From CAYIHX01 sp964363305 (lineage in GTDB: Bacteria > Bdellovibrionota > UBA1018), in the NCBI GenBank assembly GCA_964363305.1, contig CAYIHX010000016.1:1-64000 (forward strand): a DNA stretch of 64,000 nucleotides, written 5' to 3'. The position numbers and the translations under genes are program-made. Below the pieces are notes generated by a model. That model was not told the DNA's origin and ran no database searches. It saw nothing but the letters and a program-made list of their open reading frames with translations. Numbering within the stretch: the stretch's first letter is position 1; the number at the start of each line of letters is the position of its first letter. Shown in pieces: positions 1 to 8,933 of the stretch.

Positions 1-492
1 CCCGCTACTATACACATGAGTTTTATTGATCATCCCGGTGATCACGGTGGTCGTGCAATGCCCCAATGCTTGGCCGGCCAGGTAAACCCGATACATGTAT
101 CGCATGTCCCAGGCCCCTTCCTCACTTCGCGTCTCCCCGCTAGTCACTCTCCCCGAACCGACTCGAACGACCATTCGACTCGGAGGGGTCGGCGGCCGGC
201 GCAAAAGATGCTGGCACTCGGGCGGAAGCATTTCCCGCAGGCGCCGTCGAAAGTCTTGGACTTCCATCAGCGTTCCATCGCTCAAGGAGCCGGTCTCGCC
301 TGATCGAATAGCCTCGGCGCCAATCCGTTCGAGGTCTGCGGTCGCTGAAAAAGGAGCTAGAAGATCGCGATAGACATCGCACTGGCATGCCGCCTGTTGA
401 TCAGACGTCTGGGCCCATGCTGCCGCGTTACCGCAACAGATCGTCAAGAACATGACCACGGAAAATGATGCTAACCGACTGAAATACACCAA
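1..492 (-). CDS. Secreted protein of unknown function, 3' end cut by window edge
   Basis: An open frame runs on the minus strand from about 492 out of the left edge with no stop. Its start looks like an exported protein: VYFSRL, then a hydrophobic stretch ending AAAWAQ, a likely signal-peptidase site. The mature part holds paired cysteines (ACQCD) and an EC near residue 85. The initiator is uncertain: TTG at 490-492, GTG at 487-489 or an internal ATG inside the signal segment; there is no clear ribosome site. It is divergent from the membrane-anchored protein at 549, with about 57 bases between them for both promoters. I do not recognise the family. Confidence 0.55.
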   Translation of the reverse strand, partial: MVYFSRLASFSVVMFLTICCGNAAAWAQTSDQQAACQCDVYRDLLAPFSATADLERIGAEAIRSGETGSLSDGTLMEVQDFRRRLREMLPPECQHLLRRPPTPPSRMVVRVGSGRVTSGETRSEEGAWDMRYMYRVYLAGQALGHCTTTVITGMINKTHVYSSG

Positions 493-548
493 TAATCGTC
501 TCGTCAGCGGCTCATGAAATCTTAACGCACGTCCGAGAAGACACAGGG

Positions 549-1091
549 ATGAGATTTATCGGCATTACCCTCACCTGTCTGGTCATCATCGTTTTGGTCG
601 CCTTCGGCGGAGGCATCCTCCTGGAGTATCAGCGACATCTACTCGCGCTGGAACTTGAAGAGGCGCACAGGACGGAGAACCTGATGATCTGGAGCCGCGA
701 CAGGGAACATCGTCGCCTCGATAGGATCTCCGTGTCTCAAGCAACCGTCGAGAGGCCACGAAGCCCTCGGCCGTCTCCGAGCGTTGATCTCGAGCACCTC
801 GTCGAAGTTGCCAACCTAGTCACGGGAAAACCCGTGGCCCAAACCGCTACCCTACCCTCAGGGCAAGCCTCCATTCGTTATAAAGTCGATCATCTTTCGA
901 CCGATTCTCCCGTTTGGCCGATGCTTAAAACATTACATGAGGACGGAGCAATCTCATCATTAACGCTTTCAGGACAAGCCAACGAGCTAGAAGGCCTACG
1001 AGAAGATCTAGAGGAATATCTTCCGCCTCAGGCGAAACTCTTCGAAAGAAATGTCGGCGACTTCAACGGTCTCATTATCGGTGTCAGGTAA
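549..1091 (+). CDS. Single-pass membrane-anchored protein, unknown function
   Basis: 180 residues. Residues about 5-26 form one hydrophobic helix (GITLTCLVIIVLVAFGGGIL), an uncleaved anchor or signal, followed by a charged segment and a globular C-terminal half. No known domain was recognised. Its last 8 bases overlap the end of the convergent coiled-coil gene, so neither has a separate terminator. The role is unknown; being divergent from another exported protein suggests an envelope location. Confidence 0.6.
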   Translation: MRFIGITLTCLVIIVLVAFGGGILLEYQRHLLALELEEAHRTENLMIWSRDREHRRLDRISVSQATVERPRSPRPSPSVDLEHLVEVANLVTGKPVAQTATLPSGQASIRYKVDHLSTDSPVWPMLKTLHEDGAISSLTLSGQANELEGLREDLEEYLPPQAKLFERNVGDFNGLIIGVR

Positions 1092-2379
1092 GGGTACGAA
1101 GCGCGTCCCGTTGCTCGCGACAGAATCGCTGACGCTCTTCGAGCTGGCTCAGCGCCTTGGGTTCGACACCCGAACTCTTGGCCCGTTGTAACTCCACATT
1201 CAGGCGATCTAGCTCCGCCTCCTTAAGGCGGATTAAATCGTGCAAAGGGTAGCTTGTTTTCGAGCGTTTCGACTCATTCTGAAAGTCCTGAATTTGTGCC
1301 CTGAGCTGATTAGCGACCACTGATTCCTGTCTGCTTCTTTCTTTTGCCTCCGCAAGCCTCTGAACTGAGTCCTCTTTTAACAATCTGTTCTCGGCTGCAA
1401 TTTCGGCCAACTTCAACTGCGCGGAGGCAAGCTCAGCTGTTTTGCGCCTCAGCTCCACCTCGTCCGCGGCAAACCTAGCCAGCTTCTCTTCGCTCTGTTT
1501 GGAAGAAACCCTGAGCCTCCCTGTTTCGGCTTCACGATCTCGTAGCACTTGAGACCAACGCAAGCGTTCGAGCTTTATGAATTGCTCATAATGCTGAGTC
1601 ACCTGCTGTTTAACGGCCTCGATCTCCCCCCGGCGCCCCGAATCTAGCTTCTCGCGCGCCTCCAGCAGGCCCCTCTGCCTCTCCAACTCAAGCTCAGCCC
1701 GTGTCCGGCGCTGGATATCCTCCTCCGCGCGTCGATGCTCAACCTCACGCTCGCGCTTTTCCCGAATCGCATTCTCATAGTCGCGACGAAGATCCGAAAG
1801 ATCGCTCTCGACAGCCTTCGTTTTCGCGAGCGCCTGATGAAGGTCCGCATGCGCGGTTCTCGCGGCATCCTGCGCTCGTTCTCGATCCTGAATCGCACGC
1901 TGAAATTCGGCATCCCGAGCTTTCAGGCTGTTTCGCGCCTGAGCAGCGTCGTTCTGCGCGTCCGTTACTTTCGCTCGCAACTGATTCGACAGCGTTTCGA
2001 GCGAACGAATTCTAGCCTTCGCCTGCGCCACTTGATCCGCCTCAGCCTGGCTAAGCTGTCGCGCACGGCTTAGTCTGGAAATTTCATCACGAAGCCTCGC
2101 CTCGCGTTCCTGAACCTGCTGAATCAGCGAGTTGAACTGCGCCTGAAGATGAGCCGCGGATTTTTCCGCCTTTTCGGCGCGCAAAGTAGCGGTTTTACAT
2201 TGCTCCTGAAGACCAGATTTCTCGGTGTCGAGCGCCTTAACACGCGCCTCCGCCTCGTGAAGCGCCGACCGCAGGTCGTTCACCCCACGAAGGATCGCTT
2301 CGACGGGGTGTCCAGTATTCTGATTATCGGCCCACGGGGGAGCGGGCTCATTCGTCCTATCCTGGACGTAAGCACTCAT
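1084..2379 (-). CDS. Long cytoplasmic coiled-coil protein
   Basis: 431 residues, almost wholly charged heptad-like sequence rich in E, K, R, Q, A and L from about residue 30 to the end, with no signal peptide or membrane helix. Such proteins are usually structural or scaffold proteins; resemblance to SMC-like or tropomyosin-like proteins is compositional and does not show function. The ATG at 2377-2379 has AGAGGA just before it. It is divergent from the FlaG-like gene at 2433 (53-base gap), which may share a control region. A cell-shape or polar scaffold role is only a guess. Confidence 0.7.
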   Translation of the reverse strand: MSAYVQDRTNEPAPPWADNQNTGHPVEAILRGVNDLRSALHEAEARVKALDTEKSGLQEQCKTATLRAEKAEKSAAHLQAQFNSLIQQVQEREARLRDEISRLSRARQLSQAEADQVAQAKARIRSLETLSNQLRAKVTDAQNDAAQARNSLKARDAEFQRAIQDRERAQDAARTAHADLHQALAKTKAVESDLSDLRRDYENAIREKREREVEHRRAEEDIQRRTRAELELERQRGLLEAREKLDSGRRGEIEAVKQQVTQHYEQFIKLERLRWSQVLRDREAETGRLRVSSKQSEEKLARFAADEVELRRKTAELASAQLKLAEIAAENRLLKEDSVQRLAEAKERSRQESVVANQLRAQIQDFQNESKRSKTSYPLHDLIRLKEAELDRLNVELQRAKSSGVEPKALSQLEERQRFCREQRDALRTLT

Positions 2380-2432
2380 TCCTCTAGTTTGAACGTCATT
2401 GGGCCGAAAAGGAAGCAGAGGGGACGAAAGAA

Positions 2433-2825
2433 GTGAAGATCAACACGAATGCTTCAGTTGTCAATTGGGTGACATCGATCAAGGAAAAACACGAAGACGC
2501 CGGTCATGGCGCGGGCGGAGGAAGTGATTCTCACCACGGGGCGAAGGAAGACCATCGGCACGAGCCCCAAGAACCGGCCGTACAGGTCGAAGCGAGCGAA
2601 GATGCCGTAGTGGCCGCGATCGAGCGGTTCCGTGCTGATGAAACCACACAGGCGAGTGGCCTTCTTGCCGAGAAAGACGGCAGTGGCCCAGGGCTTCGCG
2701 TCGTTCTCAAGGACGTCAACGGCTCAGTCGTGAGACAATTCTCTGGCGACGAATTCCTCAAATTACGCGAAACCTCCTCCCAAGACGGCCGCGGACGGGG
2801 CCGCCTCCTCGATCGAAAGTACTGA
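2433..2825 (+). CDS. FlaG-like flagellar protein (weak match)
   Basis: 130 residues from a GTG start; GAAAG just upstream can serve as ribosome site. The N-terminal half is hydrophilic with a His/Gly-rich patch. Residues about 85-113 (LRVVLKDVNG, VVRQFSGDEF, LKLRE) resemble the FlaG C-terminal pattern, in which a short beta region is followed by VRQIP.EE and a leucine-rich helix. FlaG proteins influence filament length. The nearby flagellins support this reading, but the match is short and the family assignment is tentative. Confidence 0.5.
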   Translation: MKINTNASVVNWVTSIKEKHEDAGHGAGGGSDSHHGAKEDHRHEPQEPAVQVEASEDAVVAAIERFRADETTQASGLLAEKDGSGPGLRVVLKDVNGSVVRQFSGDEFLKLRETSSQDGRGRGRLLDRKY

Positions 2826-2883
2826 CGGCTGCAGCCTATTTCACTCTTGCCGTAATATTCTCCCCGGAGGATACCCAAGGGAG

Positions 2884-3639
2884 ATGCGCCTCCTCGTGCT
2901 TTCAGATCTCCATATCTCCGGGGACCAAGACCCCCTGTACGCGTCGCTGCTCAGGGTACTCAACGAGAACGCCACAAGGGGAGATACCGTCATTCTCGCG
3001 GGCGACATTTTCGATCTCTTCGTCGGAAATAAAAAACTATTCAGGGAGCGTTACTCGGAATTTTTCGCTTCAATCACCCGCCTCGTTCACCAAGGCGTCG
3101 ACCTGCGGTATATCGAGGGAAACCACGACTTCCTCCTCGGAGACGCCCTGGCAGCTAGCGGAGCCCAATGGAACTCCATGGAATTTTCGCTCGAAATGGC
3201 AGGGAAAAAAATATACGTCGCACACGGAGACCTAGTCGATAAGAGCGACTGGGGGTACCTCCTCCTTCGCTCGTTCTATCGATCGCTTCCTTTCCGCGCT
3301 TTTGTGAGGCTGATGCCAGGTCCGTTCATCGACCGCCTGGGGAAGACCCTCAGCCAATTGAGTCGAGGTAGAAAGCCGCTGCTCAGCCAAGAACTGCCGA
3401 TTGAAAAACGCGAACGCCTTCGAAGAATTTACCGAAGCTTCGCGGCCGATCAGATCTCCCGAGGCTTCGATTTCGTCGTTCTCGGGCACTGCCATGATCT
3501 CGACGAGATGTCGTTTCTCGTAGATGGCCGAAGGGGCCACTATGCTAACATGGGTTATCCCCGGGCGCATGGCTCGTACCTCATCTGGAGCCCCGGAGAC
3601 GCGAAAATCGAAAGAACCGCGCTTCCGGCCACGTCCTAA
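2884..3639 (+). CDS. lpxH: UDP-2,3-diacylglucosamine diphosphatase-like metallophosphoesterase (LpxH family)
   Basis: 251 residues with all metallophosphoesterase blocks in order: SDLHIS (residues 7-12), GDIFDLF (about 40), GNHD (about 79), HGD (about 114) and GHCH (about 203). Length and motif spacing fit LpxH, which cleaves UDP-2,3-diacylglucosamine to lipid X in lipid A synthesis at the inner membrane. The ATG follows GGGAG closely. It is not next to other lpx genes, so a related LpxH2-type or other phosphoesterase role is possible. Confidence 0.75.
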   Translation: MRLLVLSDLHISGDQDPLYASLLRVLNENATRGDTVILAGDIFDLFVGNKKLFRERYSEFFASITRLVHQGVDLRYIEGNHDFLLGDALAASGAQWNSMEFSLEMAGKKIYVAHGDLVDKSDWGYLLLRSFYRSLPFRAFVRLMPGPFIDRLGKTLSQLSRGRKPLLSQELPIEKRERLRRIYRSFAADQISRGFDFVVLGHCHDLDEMSFLVDGRRGHYANMGYPRAHGSYLIWSPGDAKIERTALPATS

Positions 3640-3694
3640 ACCTATTCCTTATTTTTTCTCATGTACGCTCCCGGAGTCGCCGATTGACAGGAGT

Positions 3695-4135
3695 ATGGCT
3701 GAAGAAAAAACACTCTTTGAATTGCTGGGAGGTCGTCCCACCTTGGAGCGGGTGCACAAAATTTTCTACGACAAGCTTTTTGCGCACCCTTGGTTGGGTC
3801 AATTTTTCATCGGCAAGGACCAGCTGCGCCAAGAAAACCAGCAGACCGACTTCATGACCCAGCCCATGGGCGGCAAGGCGATTTACAGCGGAAAATTTCC
3901 CGTCCATGCCCATGCCAATATGTATATCACCGATGAAATGTTCACTCTCAGGAGCCAGATTCTCGGAGAGTCGCTCAGGGAGGCGGGAGTACCCGAAGAG
4001 CTGGCCAAGCGCTGGCTGGAAACCGACAACGCCTTCAGGGGTGGGATCGTGAAAAAATCGATTGCGGACTGCAAGGGGCGCTATCACGGCGAAGAGTTTG
4101 TGATTGTGCGGGATCCCCAGAAAAAAGTCGCTTAG
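3695..4135 (+). CDS. Truncated hemoglobin
   Basis: 146 residues starting MAEEKTLFELLGG, typical of bacterial group globins (2-on-2 fold). The frame is open further upstream, but the ATG at 3695 behind ACAGGAG gives the family length. The likely proximal histidine lies in HAHANMYI (about residue 69) and the FF near residue 31 fits the distal pocket. These proteins bind oxygen or NO in the cytoplasm, often for NO detoxification. The lpxH-like gene lies 55 bases upstream; the hairpin at 4160-4190 lies just downstream. Confidence 0.85.
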   Translation: MAEEKTLFELLGGRPTLERVHKIFYDKLFAHPWLGQFFIGKDQLRQENQQTDFMTQPMGGKAIYSGKFPVHAHANMYITDEMFTLRSQILGESLREAGVPEELAKRWLETDNAFRGGIVKKSIADCKGRYHGEEFVIVRDPQKKVA

Positions 4136-4152
4136 AGGCGCCTTGCGCCAAC

Positions 4153-4190
4153 AAAAAAAGACCCCAGAGAGCTCGGCACTCTCCGGGGTC
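4153..4190 (-). terminator. Intrinsic terminator between globin and flagellin genes
   Basis: A 12-bp stem with one mismatch (4160-4171 with 4179-4190, loop 4172-4178). The A-run at 4153-4159 reads as a U-run on the minus strand, so it fits termination of the flagellin transcript. It may also stop the converging globin transcript, where the trailing T content is weak. Confidence 0.8.
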
Positions 4191-4265
4191 GGGCTTATTG
4201 AGTGCAAGGGCCAAATTACCCGTGCACTCAGGCGCATTTGCGCGAAGCTCTCCTCAGCCAGTCGC

Positions 4266-5102
4266 TTAGAGGAGCTTCAGAGCCTGTTGCGGAACCATGT
4301 TGGCCTGAGCCAGCACGGAAACACCAGCCGATTGCATGATGTTCCGCTGAACCATTTCAGCGGTTTCCGCCGCGACGTCCGTGTCCGCAATGCGGCTCCG
4401 GGCCATCGCCAAATTTTCCTTCGTCACCTGGATATTGCTCACCGTCGATTGCAGTTTATTCTGCGTCGCACCGAGGTTAGCGCGGGCTTCAAACACCTTG
4501 CCCAAAGCATCATCCACTTTGTTGAGGCTGTCGCGAGCATCGCTCGCAGACAGATAGCTAAGGCCTTCGACTCCAAGCTCTGCCGCTTTTGCGTTATATT
4601 CGTTCGGCTTGAAAATGATCCGATCGGAATCATCGTTTTCTTTTCGGATGCCGACTTGAAACGAGAGTTCGCTCTTCGCTTCACCATTCAACAGAGGAGT
4701 TCCATTGAACTGTGTAACGGAAGCGATCCGATCGACTTCGGAGATCAAGCTTTGTACTTCTTTGTCAACGAAGCTACGCTCTCTGTCTCCGATGGTATCC
4801 GAAGCAGCCTGCACACCCAGTTCGCGAATACGAATCAAGATATTGCCCACTTCATTCAATCCGCCTTCAGCAACCTGAACGAAGGAAATCCCGTCGCTCG
4901 CATTGCGTTCGGCCTGACCCATCGAGCGGATCTGAGCGCGCATGTTTTCGCTGATTGCGAGCCCTGCTGCATCGTCACCGGCAGAGGTAATTCTCTGACC
5001 TGACGACAAGCGAGCGAAGCTCTTGGACTGGCTCGCCGTGGTGTTAGCGAGAGCCCGTTGAGAAACCAGAGAAGCAGTATTAGTCGCGATTCTTAAGCCC
5101 AT
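4266..5102 (-). CDS. fliC: Flagellin
   Basis: 278 residues. It has the N-terminal flagellin domain (MGLRIATNTASL, then FARLSSGQRI and DDAAGLAISE) and the C-terminal domain ending QANMVPQQALKLL, with a short variable centre, giving a compact filament subunit. The chosen ATG at 5100-5102 is preceded by GGAAGGAC at good distance; an upstream in-frame ATG would add 11 residues not seen in flagellins. A second flagellin of nearly equal length lies upstream on the same strand. A candidate sigma-28 promoter at 5404-5430 would give a leader near 295 bases. Exported through the flagellar type III system. Confidence 0.97.
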   Translation of the reverse strand: MGLRIATNTASLVSQRALANTTASQSKSFARLSSGQRITSAGDDAAGLAISENMRAQIRSMGQAERNASDGISFVQVAEGGLNEVGNILIRIRELGVQAASDTIGDRERSFVDKEVQSLISEVDRIASVTQFNGTPLLNGEAKSELSFQVGIRKENDDSDRIIFKPNEYNAKAAELGVEGLSYLSASDARDSLNKVDDALGKVFEARANLGATQNKLQSTVSNIQVTKENLAMARSRIADTDVAAETAEMVQRNIMQSAGVSVLAQANMVPQQALKLL

Positions 5103-5403
5103 AACAAACGTCCTTCCGTTAAGATCGGAACGCACAATTGCTGCACTGCGTCATTTCTGGCGCAAGGAAGCCCTTTTGCGATCCTTCTATCTAGAAATCG
5201 AAATCAATCCAGATCACGAAGCCTAGACAGCCGAGTTGATTGAGGGAACGTCTGAGTAGATGGCAACAGGAGTTCTCGGTGTGATCTACCAGCACGACCG
5301 ATCGACAGTGCGCGAAACAGGACTGCCTTGAGCAACAGCAAAGTACTTTAGGCAGACGTTGTCAGGTGTTCAGGGGGCCCTATGCTCCCTGCTGACAATC
5401 TAC

Positions 5404-5430
5404 CTATCGGCGCACCGCATTAATTCTTGA
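5404..5430 (-). promoter_or_regulatory. Candidate sigma-28 (FliA) promoter of the first flagellin
   Basis: Read on the minus strand: TCAAGAAT, exactly 11 bases, then GCCGATAG. The known enterobacterial FliA consensus is TAAAGTTT, 11 bases, GCCGATAA; the -10 element matches 7 of 8. It lies about 300 bases upstream of the flagellin ATG. Confidence 0.6.
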
Positions 5431-5551
5431 GCATTGCGCTCAGGTTTTAACAATGGGCGATATCTCATTGTAAGGAAAGGATCTTTTCGGAGGGTTGCTG
5501 TACCCCGAAGGCCACCGTTTTCCCCGTTGAATCAAAACGTCATCCGGTAAG

Positions 5552-5585
5552 ACCAGGAGTGAGGGAATTTCACCTCACTCCTGGT
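5552..5585 (-). terminator. Strong hairpin after second flagellin
   Basis: A perfect 13-bp stem (5552-5564 with 5573-5585) with an 8-base loop, 16 bases past the TAA of the flagellin at 5602. There is no good U-run on the minus strand, so it may stabilise the 3' end as much as terminate. Confidence 0.65.
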
Positions 5586-5601
5586 TTGGTGTGTCCCGGA
5601 C

Positions 5602-6435
5602 TTAGCCGATGAGCTTGAGAGCTGCCATCGGGTTTTGGTTAGCTTGACTGAGGACCGAGATACCAGCAGAAGTGAGGATGTTCGCCTTCGTCAACTCGGA
5701 AGTCTCAGAAGCCACATCGATGTCACGAATACGGCTCTGCGCATTCGCGAGATTTTCACTATAGATCTGCATGTTGCTCACGGATGCAGTCAGGCGATTT
5801 TGCATAGCACCGAGAGAAGCACGATTAGCATTCACCGTGTTCAACGCATTGTCGATCTTCTCCAGATTGCCCTGAGAATCTTCTTTCGAAGACACGCTGA
5901 GGCCGCTGACACCAAGATGGTCCGTAGTCACCTTGGTATTGCCCGCATCAAATACGAAACGATCTTGCTCAGGGTTGTTGTTCAAACCCACCTGAATCTC
6001 AAGAACGCCGGCTTCGCCGTTCAAGAGTTTCGTTCCGTTGTACTCAGTCGACTGAGAAATGCGCTCAATTTCAGTATTGAGCTGCTGCACTTCCGTATCG
6101 ATGAACTTACGCTCAGTATTGCTGATCGTATCCGATGCACCCTGCATGGAGAGTTCTCGGAAACGGATCAGCATATTGCTGACTTCGTTCATCGCGCCTT
6201 CAGCCGTCTGAATCATCGAAATCCCATCGTTGGCATTTCGAATGCCCTGCGCTTGGGACCTGAGCTGGCCTCTCATTCGTTCGGAAATCGCCAACCCTGC
6301 AGCATCATCCGCGGCCCGAACGATACGCGAACCGGATGATAATTTCTCAATGCTCTTCGTCTGAGCAGCATTGTTCAAACCCAGCGTACGCTGAGAAGCA
6401 AGAGACTGAGTATTGGTATTAATTCGTAAACCCAT
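5602..6435 (-). CDS. fliC: Flagellin
   Basis: 277 residues with flagellin N-terminal (MGLRINTNTQSLASQ, KLSSGSRI, DDAAGLAISERMRGQ) and C-terminal (LTKANILTSAGISVLSQAN, NPMAALKLIG) domains. The ATG at 6433-6435 has GAGGTGG upstream on the minus strand; longer in-frame starts are not flagellin-like. It is a paralogue of the flagellin at 4266; the two are separated by about 500 bases containing a hairpin and a separate promoter, so they are probably expressed as separate transcripts in a multi-flagellin filament. Confidence 0.97.
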   Translation of the reverse strand: MGLRINTNTQSLASQRTLGLNNAAQTKSIEKLSSGSRIVRAADDAAGLAISERMRGQLRSQAQGIRNANDGISMIQTAEGAMNEVSNMLIRFRELSMQGASDTISNTERKFIDTEVQQLNTEIERISQSTEYNGTKLLNGEAGVLEIQVGLNNNPEQDRFVFDAGNTKVTTDHLGVSGLSVSSKEDSQGNLEKIDNALNTVNANRASLGAMQNRLTASVSNMQIYSENLANAQSRIRDIDVASETSELTKANILTSAGISVLSQANQNPMAALKLIG

Positions 6436-6621
6436 ATCCACCTCGACACACACGTCTCCATCCCGTCGAATTTCAACGCCGCCAGGCACAGGAATGCACC
6501 TGAAGACGAGGGAATCCCCCGAAACAAAGACCAAGTTAAATTGGCAGGAATTTGCTGTACCCCTGCCGGAGCCCTCCCTCTAGGGAACCATTCCCTACAG
6601 AGCGCCCCTTGTTCATAGATC

Positions 6622-6649
6622 ATTTCGGTCTGGTACTGATGGAACTTTA
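6622..6649 (-). promoter_or_regulatory. Candidate sigma-28 promoter of the second flagellin
   Basis: On the minus strand TAAAGTTC (near-perfect -35), 12 bases, then ACCGAAAT, which retains the CCGA core. It lies about 190 bases upstream of the ATG at 6435. Confidence 0.5.
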
Positions 6650-6712
6650 GACTTAATAAGTCAGGTATGTGCGCCAGCGAAATGACTTACGTTCTACGAT
6701 CTAACTATTGAA

Positions 6713-7645
6713 TTACACGCAGGAAATGATATCTGCCGCTGAATAGGGATCAATTTTGCGCTCGGTCAACTGCTCCAAAAGTTCCTCACCCGACCGAGTA
6801 CTGAACGCTCCCTCAATCGTTAGATTGAGTCTCTCAGTCAGGATATCTGTCACTTCTTTCTTCAAAAACAAGCGACTCTTCTCGATCCGCTTTCCTGAGT
6901 GCGTCAGATACTCCTGATGAGCCAATAAACGATCCAGTAGATCTGAGGTCCCCACGTCTCGAAGAGCGTCCGTTTTAAGAACCGGAACCTCCCAACCCTG
7001 ATTCGATCCGTCAGGCCCCATTCCCAGCATGAGCGTGATCTCGCGGACAAGCTTGTCCGACTCGGGGCGATCACTCTTGTTCACCGCAAAAACATCTGCG
7101 ATCTCCATCAGGCCGGCCTTCATGACCTGAATGGAGTCGCCACTCTCCGGCACCAAAACCACCAGCACCGTCTGAGCGAGCTTCAAAATATCGAGCTCAG
7201 TCTGACCCACGCCTGCCGTCTCTACCAAAATGACATCAAACCCAGCGGCATCCAGAACCAGCACGACCTCTTTCGTGGCAATCGAGAGACCGCCGTGCTG
7301 CCCGCGTGTTCCGAGCGAACGAATAAACACACCCTCATCCGAAACATGGTCCTGCATCCGAATGCGATCACCGAGAATGGCTCCACCCGTGAAAGGGCTC
7401 GACGGATCAACCGCTACCACTGCCACGCGAAGTCCACGCTTGCGCAGATGGGCCGTCAGCCGATTGACCAGGGTCGACTTCCCGGCGCCCGGGGGGCCGG
7501 TTATCCCCATCACCTGCGCCGTCCCCGTCAAGGGGTACAGAATCCTCATGACCTCCCCGACATCGCCGTCGCGGTTTTCAACTTTTGAAATCAAACGGGC
7601 AAGGGCCAGCCGGTTCCCGGCCCTCATCTCTTCGACGAGCTTCAT
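6713..7645 (-). CDS. meaB: MeaB/ArgK-family P-loop GTPase, methylmalonyl-CoA mutase chaperone
   Basis: 310 residues, full family length. Walker A GPPGAGKST near residue 50, the VDPSSPFTGG segment near 80, VETAGVGQTE near 140 and NKSD near 190 are all typical. MeaB uses GTP hydrolysis to gate B12 cofactor loading and protect methylmalonyl-CoA mutase in the cytoplasm. The mutase gene is not in this window, which is unusual because the two are often adjacent. It is divergent from the M48 protease gene, with a 43-base gap. Confidence 0.9.
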   Translation of the reverse strand: MKLVEEMRAGNRLALARLISKVENRDGDVGEVMRILYPLTGTAQVMGITGPPGAGKSTLVNRLTAHLRKRGLRVAVVAVDPSSPFTGGAILGDRIRMQDHVSDEGVFIRSLGTRGQHGGLSIATKEVVLVLDAAGFDVILVETAGVGQTELDILKLAQTVLVVLVPESGDSIQVMKAGLMEIADVFAVNKSDRPESDKLVREITLMLGMGPDGSNQGWEVPVLKTDALRDVGTSDLLDRLLAHQEYLTHSGKRIEKSRLFLKKEVTDILTERLNLTIEGAFSTRSGEELLEQLTERKIDPYSAADIISCV

Positions 7646-7688
7646 GATTCCGGGTCTAGCACAACCGCCGACTGCCGATAAGAGATTG

Positions 7689-8933
7689 ATGGATTCGAAT
7701 GAAGCTGTCAGAGGATTGATCGCCTACCTGTTCGCCGGGAGCATCCCTATCGCGGCCTTCGCCCTCTGGCTCCAGTATTTCGAAGGCTACCTGGAGGTGG
7801 CCGCTCAGGACCGAGGCCAGACGCCTCCGAACACCCCACAAGAACTCAGCAGACTCAGGACGGCGGGAATCTACACGATGGTCGCCCAAGTCGTCATCTA
7901 CATCGCATCCTCGCCCCTGCGGGAATCCTACTGGTGGCAAGCCGCCGCATTTTTCGCGATCACGCTCGTCGGCCAGAACCACCTTCAAAGCCGGATGGAG
8001 GCCAAGCTCCGCAAAGACGGCGCGACCGCCGCCGAGTCTTTCAACTCGAGCCTTCGTCTGATCCTCTGGAACATCGGCAGCATCGCCGCGTATCTCTTTC
8101 TCGTTCAATTCTGCGCGCTCCTCTGCGCGCTTCTCTCTCAAGCGCTTCATCTTCCGGCCACCATCGGCCTCACTCTCACGTTGGCAGGAGGCCTTTTCGG
8201 AATCGTGAGCGGTCTTCTTCTCACCTTTGCTCTCGCGCCGCTCCAGATCCGAAAATCAATGAGATGCTCCCCGGTAGAAGACCCCGAACTCCTCCGGCTT
8301 CTCCGAGCTTGTTTCACCCAAGCTGGGATCGCGGAACCCAGCCTGTTCATCGTCGATACGCCCCATTCCAACTGGAACAACGCCTGGGTGGCCGGCTTCT
8401 CCCAAGGCAAAGGCATTTTCAAACCCGGCCTTTTCCTTACTCGCCCTACCCTGAGAAACTTCAACCTCGCCGAGCTCGAAGCGATCGTGCTCCACGAAAT
8501 CAGTCACATCGCGCTTCAGCATCTCCGTAAGCGCTTCCTTTATACCGTACGCCTTCTCGCGCTTTCATCCACCTTGCTGGGCATCGGAAGCGTACTGGCT
8601 CTTCAACTGCTCCCCCCCGGAACCCAAGTCGTTCCGGTCCTTGCACTCGCTTTCTTTTCCCTGTTCTGGCCCATGAAATGGGTGCGCGCCCAGGTCACCC
8701 GGCAAGAATTCGAGGCCGATGAAACGGCCGTCAGACGTTTCGGCGTCTCACCCGAGAAATTCGCTCATGTCCTCAAGAAACTCGCCGAATTAAATCAACT
8801 CCCCGGCGCCCCATCGACGACTCAACCAAATGCCTCAGGACATCCGACGCTTCAGGAGCGGCTCGCCCGCCTCGAAACGCTGCAAGCTCCGCCTGCCCAT
8901 TCACCAGCGGATGAGAGTCGCAGAGCCGCTTGA
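7689..8933 (+). CDS. Membrane-bound M48-family zinc metalloprotease
   Basis: 414 residues from ATG 7689; the frame is open further upstream, but that part lies antisense to meaB and is not protease-like. Several hydrophobic helices (about residues 8-27, 58-95, 120-175) precede a soluble part with HEISH (about residue 270), the M48 zinc motif, two further helices and EFEADE, carrying the third ligand. It resembles HtpX/Oma1-type proteases acting at the inner membrane in quality control. Its TGA overlaps the ATG of the tonB-like gene by one base (TGATG), suggesting translational coupling. Confidence 0.85.
   Translation: MDSNEAVRGLIAYLFAGSIPIAAFALWLQYFEGYLEVAAQDRGQTPPNTPQELSRLRTAGIYTMVAQVVIYIASSPLRESYWWQAAAFFAITLVGQNHLQSRMEAKLRKDGATAAESFNSSLRLILWNIGSIAAYLFLVQFCALLCALLSQALHLPATIGLTLTLAGGLFGIVSGLLLTFALAPLQIRKSMRCSPVEDPELLRLLRACFTQAGIAEPSLFIVDTPHSNWNNAWVAGFSQGKGIFKPGLFLTRPTLRNFNLAELEAIVLHEISHIALQHLRKRFLYTVRLLALSSTLLGIGSVLALQLLPPGTQVVPVLALAFFSLFWPMKWVRAQVTRQEFEADETAVRRFGVSPEKFAHVLKKLAELNQLPGAPSTTQPNASGHPTLQERLARLETLQAPPAHSPADESRRAA

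Noticed and set aside
4104..5003. Long plus-strand open frame of about 300 residues
   Set aside because: It lies antisense to the flagellin at 4266-5102, whose motifs are clear; the frame is a codon-bias shadow.
5635..6339. Plus-strand frame of 234 residues
   Set aside because: Antisense to the second flagellin, with no protein-like motif.
7230..7688. N-terminal extension of the M48 protease
   Set aside because: The extension is antisense to meaB and not protease-like; ATG 7689 gives the proper first helix.
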